A stretch of DNA of 64,000 nt from Roseiarcus sp963717215 (GCA_963717215.1 CAVQVS010000007.1:205745-269744), one strand, 5' to 3'; positions 44,417 through 55,074 are shown, numbered from the stretch's first letter. Notes: generated by a model not told the origin, from the sequence alone. Numbers and translations: made by a program.

Positions 44417-44777
44417 GGGCGGCCCGAGGCCTCTTCGACAGGCGGCGCTGGTCCGCGCGCCTTAAATATATGCTCTCCTGTCAACCTTAGTATTTCGTGT
44501 ATATCGTTACGTAAATGAAAACTTTAACTTACGTTACGTCATGATTAACTGTATTCATTTAGGTAAATGCGACGAGGTTGAATTGAATCGGCGTATTATC
44601 GTTGTATATCCACTTCGCAGGCGTATTATTCGGTTGTCCGTCAGCACGATGTTGGCGGCGAGCCCAGCGGCCCGGTCCGCCGCAACCCCGGAGCCGTAGG
44701 GCCGGCCGGCCAGAACGCGGTATGGAGCGCCTCCACATCCGCGTTCGGCCGGCCACCTTCTCTCTTTTTGCCGCCGC
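44417..44777. other. 361-bp AT-rich intergenic region between scpA and lexA
   Basis: The half next to scpA is much more AT-rich than the genome and rich in TTACGT words (for example CGTTACGT near 44504-44540). The half next to lexA holds a long GC-rich hairpin, GGCCGGCCAGAACGCGG against CCGCGTTCGGCCGGCC with one bulge, at about 44701-44752. No coding frame is convincing. The AT-rich part probably holds the scpAB promoter. Confidence 0.5.
44701..44752 (-). terminator. hairpin downstream of lexA
   Basis: Arms of 16-17 bases pair with one bulged base around a loop of about 18 bases, just past the lexA stop codon. Probable lexA terminator; no T tract on the minus strand. Confidence 0.45.
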
Positions 44778-45482
44778 TCAATACCGGCGCAACAGGCTCA
44801 CCATTTTCCCCTGGACACGGACCCGGTCCGGCCCGAAGATTCGGGTTTCGTAGGCTGGATTGGCAGCCTCGAGCGCAATCGACGCGCCCCGCTTGCGCAA
44901 ACGCTTGAGCGTCGCTTCCTCCTCGTCGATCAGTGCGACGACAATCTCGCCCGTCTCTGCCGTGTCCTGTTTGCGAATGATGACGGTGTCGTTCTCGAGA
45001 ATGCCGGCCTCGATCATCGAATCGCCGCGCACCTCAAGGGCGAAGTGCTCCCCGCTTCCGAGGAATTCCGGCGGCATCGCCAGGGTTTGAAGCCGCGTCT
45101 GGATAGCCGAGATCGGCGTGCCAGCGGCGATCCGGCCCATCATTGGCACCATGACGGCAGGGTGATCGTCGGCGTCGCGCGCTTGCGCAAGGGGCCGTAC
45201 GCGACCCAGATTGCCTGGGATGACGCTGGGCGAGAACCTCTGCACCCTTGGCGCTGCAACGGTCGCCGACTCTGGCAGCCGCAGGACTTCGATGGCCCGG
45301 GCTCGATTGGCGAGCCTGCGAATGAAGCCGCGCTCCTCGAGCGCCATGATGAGCCGATGAATTCCCGATTTCGAGCGCAGCTCCAGCGCTTCTTTCATTT
45401 CGTCGAACGACGGGGGCACCCCCGCCTCTTGCAGGCGCTCGTGAATGAAACGCAACAGCTCGCTCTGCTTTTTCGTGAGCAT
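44778..45482 (-). CDS. lexA: LexA repressor
   Basis: A 234-residue LexA taking the ATG at 45482. The N-terminal winged helix is LTKKQSELLRFIHERLQEAG, PPSFDEMKEALELRSKSGIH, RLIMALEERGFIRR. The self-cleavage site is the Ala-Gly in GRIAAGTPISAI; the Ser is in RGDSMIEAGILENDTVIIRK and the Lys in ATLKRLRK. It represses SOS genes until RecA filaments trigger cleavage. An alphaproteobacterial SOS box (GTTC-N7-GTTC) lies 93 bases upstream, implying autoregulation. Confidence 0.97.
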   Translation of the reverse strand: MLTKKQSELLRFIHERLQEAGVPPSFDEMKEALELRSKSGIHRLIMALEERGFIRRLANRARAIEVLRLPESATVAAPRVQRFSPSVIPGNLGRVRPLAQARDADDHPAVMVPMMGRIAAGTPISAIQTRLQTLAMPPEFLGSGEHFALEVRGDSMIEAGILENDTVIIRKQDTAETGEIVVALIDEEEATLKRLRKRGASIALEAANPAYETRIFGPDRVRVQGKMVSLLRRY

Positions 45483-45906
45483 TTCGGTCTCCAAACTACC
45501 GCCCTATTCGCCGGTGAAGTACAATCCGGCGAATCACGATTTTGGCTAAAACAAATCGCGAACAAACCCTAGTCGTTCACGGCTTGTTCGGCAAGCGGAA
45601 TTTGAGAATCTGTGCCCGTGATTAGAAGCTGCGCCAAAGAGGGCCGCCCTGTTTGCCGGATAAAAGCATCCCCGACTTGCCGGCAGGCGCTCCCGCCGCC
45701 GGGCGATCCCGGTCGACCAGCGTCGCGCCCAAACCGCGTCGATCGTTCGTTCTTCCGATCGTCATGGCATCGGCTCTGCGGTTCTTGCCGTGGCCGTGGT
45801 CGGATTTATCGTAACGCTCACATCGCGCCCGGCCCCGACGTCGAAAACCGCTGCGGTGGCCTTGGCGGTCTTGGAGGCCGCGCTGTCGAAAGCTTCCGTC
45901 AGGCGC
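45483..45906. other. 424-bp region upstream of lexA
   Basis: It holds a 9-bp inverted repeat (ATTCGCCGG ... CCGGCGAAT, about 45507-45535), the SOS box, and beyond it a + strand frame (45612-45917) without recognisable domain. Another frame gives a short hydrophobic stretch (VAVVGFIVTLTS) around 45790, which may be a fragment of a lost gene. I call no gene here. Confidence 0.45.
45575..45589 (+). promoter_or_regulatory. SOS box (LexA operator)
   Basis: GTTC (45575-45578), seven bases, GTTC (45586-45589): the direct-repeat operator typical of alphaproteobacterial LexA. A diverged half (GAAC ... AGTC) lies just before it. Confidence 0.8.
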
Positions 45907-47120
45907 TCAATCGCTGATCGGTTCGGGTTCGGCCGACGCGTTGGCCATTCCGGGGCCGTGCTGCGTTGCGGCCAACGCGGCGATCCCTATCGCGGCCAGG
46001 AGCAAGATCGCAAAGGCGAGGCGTAAGCTGGAGAGCGTCGCGATCGCGCCGAAGAGCGGCGGCCCGACGAGGAGCGACGGATAGGCCATCGTCGCCGCCC
46101 TCGCGACGCCGAGCGAGGGTGAGCTTGCCGCGGCGGCGCTCGCGCTGAAGGCGGCCGGCACCATGTTGGCGACGCCGAGGCCGACGAGTGCAAAGCCGAC
46201 GATGGCGGTGGGCTCGGAGACCGGCCCGGTCGCAAGCCCGATGCCCACGAACAACAGGACCGCGCCATAGAGAATGACGCGCGTCCGGTCGACGGCGCGC
46301 ACGATGCCGTCGCCGAGGAGGCGCCCCGCGATCATCATGAGGGCATAGTCGGAGAACCCGATGGCGGCTGCGTCGCCTGGCGCCCCTACCTCCGAACTCA
46401 TGTAGAGCGCGCTCCAGTCGGTGACCGATCCCTCGACCAGAACCGCCAGGAATGCGATGAGGCTCATCGACATGAGCTTGCGCTCCGGCAGCGCGAGAGA
46501 CGCGGGTCGCCGAGCGGGTGTCGCCGACCCCGATCGTAAAACTGGCCGCGAGCATGATGGCGAAGGCGATCCCCGCCTCAACCTCGAGTTTGAGCGCCGG
46601 GCCGGCGCCGTGGACGATGAGGAGGCCGCCAAGGGCCGAGCCGATCAGGCCACCGGCGCTCCATGCCGCGTGGACGGAGGACATGATGGCGCGTCCCCAC
46701 TGCGTCTCGACCACGCTCGCGTGGGCGTTCGTCGGCACATCCACGACGATGTTCACGAAGCCGAACAGAAACGCACACGCTGCAAGAAAGCCGAGCCCTG
46801 GCGAAAGGAGATGGGTGTGGGGCGGGGCCGCGAGCTAAGCGCCATCAAGGGACCGGAGATTCGCAGGGTTCGCCCGGTGCCGCCTATATTTGACGGCAGA
46901 ACGCCCGCCGCCGGCATGGCGGACAAGCCGCCCACGGCGGCGGCGAACAGCACGATGAGAGGCGCGCGTCCGTAAGACCGAAGAGCGCCTTGATCTCAGG
47001 GATCGCGACAGCCCACGCGCCGATGCAAAGGCCGTTGGCGAAGAAGATCGCAGTGACCCCGCCGCGGGCGGGCACAAGTCCGTTCGCCCGGGCGGGGTCC
47101 ATCGTTGAGGAAAGACTCAC
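45907..47120 (-). pseudogene. MFS transporter, broken by at least three frameshifts
   Basis: Frames on the minus strand together give a 12-helix major facilitator protein of about 400 residues. The start is at 47120 (GVTAIFFANGLCIGAWAVAI, IPEIKALFGLTDARL). The frame changes near 46963, giving LFAAAVGGLSAMPAAGVLPS; near 46832, giving FGFVNIVVDVPTNAHASVVE; and near 46525, after which SLIAFLAVLVEGSVTDWSAL to the end is open. The order and spacing are those of the YbjJ-like MFS branch. Three breaks in 1.2 kb suggest real decay, or an unusually poor stretch of sequence. Confidence 0.75.
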
Positions 47121-47313
47121 CCGGCGGAGCTTAAAGCATTGCGCCTCGGGTCAGCCAACCAGGGCTTTCGACGCATGCAAGGCCTATCGTAGCATGAGGC
47201 GGCGTCGGCTAGTGTTAGTCGCGTTCCACCGCTTGTTCTACGCGGGCGGAGACGACCCCGTATCGCCGCCCGTGGCGATCTCGCGCAATCGCCACGGGTG
47301 GTCCGACCAGTCC

Positions 47314-49480
47314 CTAAGCCACAGGCATGGGCGGCGCGTACTCGCCGGGCCGGAATGGTCCCTCGGGCCCCAATTCCAGTCTTGCCACGAGTCCGAGCAG
47401 ATCACCACGTTGCTGGTTGCCCCAGCGCCCGCGGTACCTGAGCCACGCCGGGTCCTTGAAGGTTGGAGGCGCCCCAAGCCGTGCCGGAGAAAAGTCCGAG
47501 CCGTTCCACAAGTAGATCTCGACCGTCCCCTGGCGCTGGTCGAATTGGTAGGCGTTGTCCTTGCAATAGTCGTGCGTGCCCTGCGGCCGGTCGTAGACGC
47601 CGGCTTTCGCGTAAGCCTCGTGATCGCCGTTGTCGAGGTGCACCAGCACCTGGCGGCCAGAGAACTCGGTGTTTCCGTCGTCGGGCTTGAAGTTGTCCTG
47701 GTCGCCCTGGTGATCATACATCACGCCGGCGACCACTTCGTTTTGCGGGTTCGCGAAGTCGACCCCGTCGAGCTTGACCTTCACATGCTCCCAATCGGAG
47801 ACGTGGTTGCCCCAGCTGGTCCCAGCGACGGTCTTGCCCTGGTTGTAGTTGAAGAGCCACCAGTAGACGATATCGAGCCGCTTCTGCGCGCCCTCGACCA
47901 CGACCGCATAAGTCGTGACTTGGGCCGGATTTGTCGGCCTGGCGCTCGCGAACCAGTCCTGCGTGTCCGAAGGCTGATTGAGATCTGCGCGCGTGCGCAG
48001 CAACGCCATCGCGTTGGTGTTCGCCGCGCCCAACTCGAGCGCCTGTTTGGCGAGAGCGTTGCGGTCCATCGGCCCGTCATAGAACGTCGATAGCCCCTGG
48101 CCGGAACTGTCGCTGGCCTTCTGCAGGATCATGTGAGGCAGGAAAGCGTCGATGGTCGACGGCCAATAAACCTCATCCACGTTCAACACATAAATCGGCG
48201 CGTATTTGCGCACCGACGCGTCGATAAGCGTGGCTTTGTCGGACGGCGGCTTAACTCCAGTGATCGGACCGGAAACCGATCCGTCCCCATCGTCGGCGTT
48301 GAATTTCGCCTCGAAGGTGGCGTCGCCAAACACTGAAATGGCGAGTGATGCGCTGCCGTCGTAAGCACAATATCCAAGGACGCCTCCCGACTGCACCCGC
48401 ACCACGCGATTGTGGCTTGTCTTCATTCCGTGCGTGTCTCCGGCAGCGTCGGTAACCCGGATTGCGGCCTTGCCGTCGATTGTGACGACGCCGTTCGCGT
48501 ACCCGCATGCCCATGGCGAATAATTACGAAGGTCGATCGTTAGCGGCGCGACGTCTGTGACGCGGAACGCGATTGCATTGATGAAATTGTCTGGATTCAC
48601 CCACGCGCGGAATCCGACGAACTAGGCGCCCATGACCGGAGCCGTAACGAGATCATCGATGCCCGCGGGCCCCGCTGTGAACATCGCTCTGGTGCTGGTC
48701 GTGAATTCGAGTCGCCGCAAGCTTCCATGACCGTAGCCGCTACTCGAAAAGGACAGCGACTGCAGGGTCTCGCCTTCGGCAAAGGTGTAGATAAGTCGGA
48801 GTATAGTTGACGTCGTCGATTCCTCCGGCGCTTTGGGTTGCGCCGTCGCGCAGCTCCATGCGGATGCCGCGCACCTTGTCGCCGTCCCAGCGCACCGAGA
48901 TGACCCGCGCGTCTGACGTATAGGATGTCAAGTCGGCCTGACTTCGAGCGGCTGCGGTATTTCCGACGGAGCGCGTTGTGAACCATGGCCTCTGGACCGC
49001 GGCTTGGGCGGCGGCCGGACGATGAAGGAGAGCGCGTTGATGAAATTGTCGGAATTGACCCAAGCGTGAAATCCGACCAGCTCCGCGCCTTCGACCGCAA
49101 GCGAGGCCTCATGATCGAAGCCGCCGGCTCCGGCGTTGAACGTGTTCTTCTCCGACGTCTCGAACTCGACCTGACGCAAGCTCCCGTGCCCGTATCCGGA
49201 GTCTCTGAGCCGCGCGCTGACGAGCGTTTCGCCTGCGACGAAACGATATTGGGTCAGTGTGTATTTGCCGTCGTCATAACCGCCGGCCTGTTTGAACGAG
49301 CCATCGTTGAGCTCCATTCGTATGCCGCGCACGTTGTCGCCATCCCATCGGACGCCGACAAAGGTCACGACCGCCTTGTCTGAGCTGAGCGAAACCTGAG
49401 AATTGGCGGCCGCTTGTTGCCGACTGATGCGGTCTCTTGTGGGGCCGAGAAAAGACTTTGTGTGTCAACTGCGAGCATAG
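47314..49480 (-). pseudogene. jacalin-like lectin repeats fused to a Vps62-like domain, disrupted
   Basis: The only long frame (47314-48600) is a Vps62-related domain (YAPIYVLNVDEVYWPSTIDA, FLPHMILQKASDS, then DIVYWWLFNYNQGKTVAGTS and NHVSDWEHVKVKLDGVD). Upstream, in changing frames, lie two copies of a jacalin-like unit of about 115 residues (RWDGDNVRGIRMELNDG ... GYGHGSLRQVEFET ... GFHAWVNSDNFINALSF). The second unit has an extra base near 48790 and an in-frame TAG at 48622-48624 where the first has a Glu codon; the N-terminal region also needs a frame change near 49445. The intact ancestor would be about 700 residues and probably bound carbohydrate. Confidence 0.7.
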
Positions 49481-49746
49481 CGACGACCTTCCTCTTTCAC
49501 CGCCGCGGGCGCCCGCGGTGCTGTCTCAAATGGATTTTCGGTGACGCCCAAGCAGGCGAATTATGCGGAGCCGCAATTGGATGAGGGCTTAAGCCCGCCA
49601 GTACGAATTAGCGGATATTCGAGATGCAGTTTCTGACGACACCCGGAAAGACGCAGGCCCGAATAGGCGCCGACGTTCGAAGCGCCCGCGCCATCGCAGC
49701 GCCGACAAAATCAGCGAGATGGTTACTTCCGCAGTCGAGAGGGCGG

Positions 49747-51217
49747 CTACGGTGATCTCGCCGGCAAATGGCGCCACCTCGAGCGGGCGCGCCTGCGGAG
49801 CGTGTCGGGGGAGCGGGGTCTTGGCGAGGGCGTCGCGCTTTGACCGCCGAAAAGGTCGTAGGTCCGCCCGAGAAATTCACTCGACGGCATTCCGCCGTCG
49901 CTCTTGGCTGACCCGGCTCCCGTAGGCGGGAAAGCGGTGATCTGTTGTTGGAGCGTCTTGAGATCGGCGGCGCCCGCTTCCGCCGCGGCCGTAGCCTCCG
50001 GCGAGGGCGGAACGGACACTGACAGTTCGCTCGGCGACGTCGCCGATTGCGAACCGTCATTTTGGAGTGCGGGCGAAGCCGCAGCTGCCGGCTGCTGCTG
50101 AGCCGCTTGCGTCGTTGGCGGATTGGCGGGCTGCGCGGGCGGAGTCGCCATTGTCGTCGCTGATTTGGCTGCTTTCGAAGGCGCGGTCTGAGGCGTCGCG
50201 TCGGTCAGCCTCTGGAACGAAGCTGGCCGGACGTCGGCCTGACCCACATTCAAAGGCGCGGGATTCAAACTTGAGATCGGCGGCGCTTTGTAAGGCTCGA
50301 TCTGCACCGTCGCCGTCATGCCGGCAACGAGGTTGATCCCCTCCGGAACCTCATCGATGTGAATGCGGACCGGCACCCGCTGGGCGAGGCGAACGAAGGT
50401 GAAGATCGGATTGACCGAGGCGAGCCCCGAAGCGTCCGGCGTCGCATTCGGGACGTCAACACCGCGCGCGAGCCCCTGAACTCTGCCGCGAAGCAGAGGG
50501 GTGTATCCCATCAGCTTGATCGTCGCCGCGTCGCCTTCATGGATGCGGCTCAGCGCCGTTTCCTCGAAATAGGCGTCGATCCAGTACGAAGTCAGAATTG
50601 ACGAGCGAAAGCTGTAGGCTGCCCACGTTGGCATAATTCCCAAGCTGGGCGGAAAGATTGGTGACATAGCCGTTGACGGGCGAGCGGACCTGCGTGCGCT
50701 TGAAATTGATGCGGGCCTGCTCGAGGTTCGCGAGCGAGGTTTGATACGTGGCCTCGGCGGTGGTCGCCTGGCTGATGTAGGTCTGCCGCTCCTCCATGGT
50801 GACCGAGAGATCATTGAGCTTCTCGCGCCGGATCATTTCGGCGCGCGCATTGTCGGCGACCGCTTGGGCTTGCTCGACCGACGCCTGCGCCTGTCGGACG
50901 GCGATGGAATAGTTCCTCGGGTCGATCAGCATCAGAAGATCGCCCTTGTGGACGAACTGGTTGTCGGCGACCGGCAAACTGACGATCTCGCCCGCCACCT
51001 GCGGGGCGATCTTCACGACATAGGCGCGCACCGCGCCGTCGCGCGTCCAAGGCGTCCCCATATAATATTGCCACGCTCCCCAGCCGAGCAGCGCCGCGAG
51101 CGCGACGGCGACGAGGGTCGCCAATACAGGCAGGGCGTGCACGGACGCGAGAGCCGAGCGGCGCCTGACCGCGGGCGCGGCGCCCATGACGTTGGCTTTC
51201 AGTTCAACCTGGGACAT
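49747..51217 (-). pseudogene. HlyD/EmrA-type membrane fusion protein (single-base frameshift)
   Basis: The first frame (51217 to about 50590) gives the N-terminal anchor (LPVLATLVAVALAALLGWGA), the lipoyl-like part (VRAYVVKIAPQVAGEIVSLP, KGDLLMLIDPRNYSIAV) and a coiled coil. The second continues SYWIDAYFEETALSRIHEGD, KLMGYTPLLRGRVQGLARGV and VPVRIHIDEVPEGINLVAG. One extra base near 50590 separates them. The C-terminal 150 residues are an unusual Pro/Ala/Gln/Ser-rich extension, and its very end may lie in yet another frame. As AaeA equivalent it would link the FUSC pump to the outer membrane. Confidence 0.8.
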
Positions 51218-51429
51218 CAGCGCCCCCAGCGCGCCATGACAAGGACGATCGACGAGACAATCATAACATAGAGCGCGAGTTCAAACAGCGCCGGATGCCA
51301 GATCCGCTCGGTCAGGCCGATGCGGTCGCCTGCTCGCCTCAAGAGGAGATAGATCAGCCATGCGAGGATGAGGACCACCGCGATTGGCGCCACGTAAAGT
51401 CCGAACAGGTTGATTTCGTTGAATCTCAT
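51217..51429 (-). CDS. DUF1656 (AaeX-like) small membrane protein
   Basis: A 70-residue protein with two hydrophobic segments (LYVAPIAVVLILAWLIYLLL and FELALYVMIVSSIVLVMARW) and the N-terminal EINLFGLYVAP pattern of DUF1656. Its start overlaps the end of the FUSC gene and its end overlaps the start of the HlyD gene, the usual tight aaeB-aaeX-aaeA type packing. Confidence 0.88.
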   Translation of the reverse strand: MRFNEINLFGLYVAPIAVVLILAWLIYLLLRRAGDRIGLTERIWHPALFELALYVMIVSSIVLVMARWGR

Positions 51430-53456
51430 CGCAGCGGCTGGTCAAAATAAGGGGCGAATTCGGAGAGCTGGCCCGAAATCACCATGATGCTGGATCTGAG
51501 GCTCAACACAACCCGGGATCTCGCACGGGGAAGGGCGGCGACCCGCCGGTCAATGTCGTCAAGACGCGCGATCGCTTCGCCGCTGCGTCCTTCAGCGAGC
51601 GGCGCAAGGACCGCATCGACCATCGCGTTCGGGACGAAGCGCGGCGCGACGTGGCGAAGCCGCACGACCTCCTTGCCGACCGCGACGATTGCGGCGAGCT
51701 CAGAGCGCTCTTGCGCTTCGGCCTTGTCGGGCATCGCAAGCAACCGGGTGACGCCCCTGTTCTCCCAATCGCCTGGTCTCCCTGGCGACGCCCGTCTCAT
51801 CAGTCGTCGGAAATCCCTGAGCATCAAGGAGAGCAGCCTCTGAGTGCGGATCGCCGGCGACAGCGGGGGGATGATGAGCATGGCGACGACGCCAAAGGCG
51901 ATGCCGGCAAGAATGGCGATCGCGCCGTTCCAGAATCCCGACCCATCATAAGTCATGTCGTTCGTGATGTTGAGCATCGGCAGGAAGTTGACGGCCGCAG
52001 CAAAGGTCAACATCGGCTTCCAGCCCCGAGCATTCAGAAATCCCATGGGCACGAGCACAAGTCCAAGCGTCAGACAAAGCGTGGGAAAGGTAACCACCTT
52101 CGGCAGGATCGCGAACACCACAATTGCGGACAGGACTGCGCTTAGAACGCTTCCCTGGAGGAACAGGACAGCGGCGGAAGCAGCCGCATCTCCCGACGGG
52201 GGCAAGAGGATGACGATGACGGCGCAGAAGGTGATCGCCGCCACGCCATTCGGCCAGGCGCTGACGATCCAGAACAGGGAGATCGTCCCGACGGCGAACA
52301 GGACACGGACTGCGTTGACAAAGGCCGGCATCCAGTCGGCGACGCGCAAGCGAGCCCTTCTCTTCACGCGGATAATGTCGCGGGGGTCGATCACGCCCGT
52401 CAAGCCATTGAAGGCGCGGGCCATGCCAAGCATGGCCGTGGCGGCGTTATCCGCCAGCAGTCTCTGTATCGGCGTCCCGGCCTCGAAATGGGTCAGTGAC
52501 CGCACCGCCGAGCAGCATGCCCCTCGCAACGCCGCGGGTTCCTCGGTCGACTCAATCGCGTTGGGCGACAGTCGTGCTCGGGGCAGGAGGTCGTGAACGG
52601 CGTTGGCTTCCTGCTGGGTCGACGCATCGCTGTGCCGCGCCAAAGCAAACGCCACTTTGCGCCAGGCGGAGATCGTTTCCATCAAGCCGGATACGGCCCG
52701 TTGCAGGCCCGCCGAACGATAGCGGAGGTCTGAAGCCTCGCCGATGGCCGCGTCGATCATTGGATCGAGCGCGATGACGCGCCGCAGAAGATCGCGACGA
52801 AGCGCGCGAAACTGGCTGAGGCCCGAACTTGCGTTCGCAAAAGACTCCGTAAACCCATCCAGGATCGCGCCCGACAGATCCGCGAATTCCGTCGCGAGCT
52901 TCCGTCGCGAATGACCGAGATCGGTGAGCGCGAGCACGACTCCCGCGGAGACGATGCCGATGCAGATCTCGAGCGCGCGGTCGATGGCGAAGATGAAGAC
53001 AATTCCGTTCGTGCTTCCAACCGGTCCGAGTACGTCGATCGCGATGATCGCCGCGGTGTAACCGGCAAGCGCAGCCGCGTAAGCGGCGAAATTGCGCAAG
53101 AGCGTCGCGACGAAGCCGGAGGCTGCGCACCAGAACGTCAGTCCGACGAGGAAGGCAACCCGATCCTGCCGGCAAAGGGCGGCGAGAACGACGATGGCGA
53201 CGGCGCCGATCACGGTTCCGATCAATCGGAACATCGATTTGCGCAGCGAGGCTCCAAGCACTGGCTGACAGACCAGCGCGGCCGTCGTCGCAGCCCAGGA
53301 GGGCTCGCTCAGCTCAAGCGCGAAGGCGACCCAAAGGGCGAGGCAAACAGAAGCCCACATCCTCAAGCCGAACAAAAGCGCGGGCGTTACGGCGCGCAAC
53401 CGTTCCGCGATCTGCGCGCCGCGTGGCCTGCCGACAATGGAACTCGTCGCGGTCAT
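51426..53456 (-). CDS. FUSC-family (AaeB-like) efflux transporter
   Basis: A 676-residue inner-membrane protein. The first membrane block begins LFGLRMWASVCLALWVAFAL and has PSWAATTAALVCQPVLGASL and LFRLIGTVIGAVAIVVLAAL; a cytoplasmic region of about 200 residues follows; the second block (VLFAVGTISLFWIVSAWPNG to GIAFGVVAMLIIPPLSP) repeats the FUSC pattern. AaeB-like pumps export aromatic carboxylic acids. It heads a minus-strand operon with the DUF1656 and HlyD genes. Confidence 0.9.
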   Translation of the reverse strand: MTATSSIVGRPRGAQIAERLRAVTPALLFGLRMWASVCLALWVAFALELSEPSWAATTAALVCQPVLGASLRKSMFRLIGTVIGAVAIVVLAALCRQDRVAFLVGLTFWCAASGFVATLLRNFAAYAAALAGYTAAIIAIDVLGPVGSTNGIVFIFAIDRALEICIGIVSAGVVLALTDLGHSRRKLATEFADLSGAILDGFTESFANASSGLSQFRALRRDLLRRVIALDPMIDAAIGEASDLRYRSAGLQRAVSGLMETISAWRKVAFALARHSDASTQQEANAVHDLLPRARLSPNAIESTEEPAALRGACCSAVRSLTHFEAGTPIQRLLADNAATAMLGMARAFNGLTGVIDPRDIIRVKRRARLRVADWMPAFVNAVRVLFAVGTISLFWIVSAWPNGVAAITFCAVIVILLPPSGDAAASAAVLFLQGSVLSAVLSAIVVFAILPKVVTFPTLCLTLGLVLVPMGFLNARGWKPMLTFAAAVNFLPMLNITNDMTYDGSGFWNGAIAILAGIAFGVVAMLIIPPLSPAIRTQRLLSLMLRDFRRLMRRASPGRPGDWENRGVTRLLAMPDKAEAQERSELAAIVAVGKEVVRLRHVAPRFVPNAMVDAVLAPLAEGRSGEAIARLDDIDRRVAALPRARSRVVLSLRSSIMVISGQLSEFAPYFDQPLR

Positions 53457-53465
53457 GATCCGCGA

Positions 53466-54239
53466 TCATATCACGGCGAGGAGGCCGCCATCGACATAGA
53501 TGATCTGGCCGTTCACGTAATCCGACGCCGACGAGGCGAGGAAGACGGTGACGCCAATCAGGTCCTCCGGTTTGCCCCACCGTCCGGAGGGCGTGCGGCC
53601 TTTGACCCAGGCGTCGAATTTGGGGTCGTCGAGCAGCGCCCGGTTCATTTCAGTCGCGATATAGCCGGGGCCGATCGCGTTGGCCTGGATGTCGTGCTGC
53701 GCCCATTCCGCAGCCATCGAGCGGGTCAGCATCCTGATGCCGCCCTTGGCCGCGACATAAGGCGCGATCGTCGCGCGCGCGACCTCGCTCGCGAGGGAGG
53801 CAATGTTGATGATCTTGCCCCCGCGCCCGCGCGCGATCATCCGCTTCGCGGCCTCGCGGCCGACCTGGAACGCGCCGGTGAGATGGATTTCGACCACGCG
53901 GCGCCATTCGTCGGTTTTGAGATCCACCATCGGCTTGCGAAACTGAATGCCGGCGTTGTTGACGAGGATGTCGATTGCGACGCCGGCCGCGTCGAAATGC
54001 TCGAACGCCGCGATCACTGCCCCTTCGTCGGCGACATCGAAGGGGCGCGTTTCGATGCTTTTCCCGTCGTCCGCAAACGACTTGGCTGCGGCCGCGAGCT
54101 TCTGCTCGTCGCGGCCATTGAGGATGAGGCTCGCGCCAGCCGCCGCGAGGCCCCGCGCCATCGCAAGTCCGAGCCCCTCGGAGGATCCGGTGACCAGCGC
54201 GGTCTTGCCGCTCAGATCGAACAGACCAGGCAGATTCAT
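53466..54239 (-). CDS. SDR oxidoreductase, gluconate 5-dehydrogenase-like
   Basis: A 257-residue short-chain dehydrogenase. The cofactor motif is TALVTGSSEGLGLAMARGLA, the NNAG motif is ILVNNAGIQFRKPMVDLKTD, and the catalytic Ser, Tyr and Lys lie in IINIASLASEVARATIAPYVAAKGG. The C-terminus (GQIIYVDGGLLAVI) is standard. The opening (LFDLSGKTALVTG) is like gluconate 5-dehydrogenases of the IdnO group. It lies 10 bases downstream of the FUSC gene start, but transcribed towards it, so it may form a unit with the efflux genes. Confidence 0.9.
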   Translation of the reverse strand: MNLPGLFDLSGKTALVTGSSEGLGLAMARGLAAAGASLILNGRDEQKLAAAAKSFADDGKSIETRPFDVADEGAVIAAFEHFDAAGVAIDILVNNAGIQFRKPMVDLKTDEWRRVVEIHLTGAFQVGREAAKRMIARGRGGKIINIASLASEVARATIAPYVAAKGGIRMLTRSMAAEWAQHDIQANAIGPGYIATEMNRALLDDPKFDAWVKGRTPSGRWGKPEDLIGVTVFLASSASDYVNGQIIYVDGGLLAVI

Positions 54240-54261
54240 GCGTCCCCCCTGCGGCCCTGGT

Positions 54262-55071
54262 TCACGCGGCCAGGTCGATCCGGACCGGCGTATGATCGGA
54301 GGCCTTGTCGCGTCCGCGCATCTCCTTGTCGATCATGACCGATTGCAGCTTGTCGGCGGCTTGCGGAGACAGGAGCAGATGGTCGATACGGATGCCGTTG
54401 TTCTTCTGCCAGGCGCCTGCCTGGTAGTCCCAGAATGTGTAGAGGCCGGCGGCGTCGGTCGTCGCGCGGAGCGCGTCGACCATGCCAAGCGAAATCAGCT
54501 CACGAAATTTGAACCGGGTCTGGGGCAAATAGAGAGCGTCGTTGATCCAGTCCTCGGGGCGGGTCGCGTCGCGCGCGTCCGGGATGACATTGAAGTCGCC
54601 GGCCAGCACCAGCGGCTCCTCGTATTCGAGGAGCTGGCGCGTGTGGACGATGAGCCGCTCCAGGAAGGCAAGCTTATAAGGGTATTTCTCTGTGCCGACA
54701 GGATTGCCGTTGGGCAGGTAGACGCACGCGACGCGCACCACGCCGTCTCCAGCCGGGACGACCGCTTCGATATAGCGCGACTGCGAGTCGTTCTCGTCGC
54801 CCGGCAGCCCGCGCGCAACCTCGAACGGCCGTTTGGAAAGAATGGCGACGCCGTTGAACGTCTTCTGCCCATGCGTCTCGATATTGTAGCCAAGCTCCTC
54901 GATCTCCATCCGCGGAAACTGCTCGTCTAGGCACTTGATCTCCTGGAGGCAAAGAACATCGGGCTGCACCTCCTTCAGGTAGGCGAGAAGGTGCGGCAGC
55001 CTTTGGCGGACCGAGTTGACGTTCCAGGTAGCGATGCGCAAGCGCGGGGGCTCCTTAAGCTTACCGACCAA
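54262..55071 (-). CDS. xth: exodeoxyribonuclease III
   Basis: A 269-residue AP endonuclease/exonuclease III. Motifs are LRIATWNVNSVRQRLPHLLA, DVLCLQEIKCLDEQFP (metal-binding Glu), YLPNGNPVGTEKYPYKLAFL, LAGDFNVIPDARDATRPEDW, and the C-terminal NGIRIDHLLLSP and KASDHTPVRIDLA (catalytic Asp and His). It acts in base-excision repair. It is 22 bases from the SDR gene on the same strand. Confidence 0.95.
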   Translation of the reverse strand: MVGKLKEPPRLRIATWNVNSVRQRLPHLLAYLKEVQPDVLCLQEIKCLDEQFPRMEIEELGYNIETHGQKTFNGVAILSKRPFEVARGLPGDENDSQSRYIEAVVPAGDGVVRVACVYLPNGNPVGTEKYPYKLAFLERLIVHTRQLLEYEEPLVLAGDFNVIPDARDATRPEDWINDALYLPQTRFKFRELISLGMVDALRATTDAAGLYTFWDYQAGAWQKNNGIRIDHLLLSPQAADKLQSVMIDKEMRGRDKASDHTPVRIDLAA

Positions 55072-55074
55072 GGT

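Noticed and set aside
45612..45917. 101-codon + strand frame upstream of lexA
   Set aside because: It spans the control region without a domain, and a different frame holds the only hydrophobic segment; no real gene could be supported.
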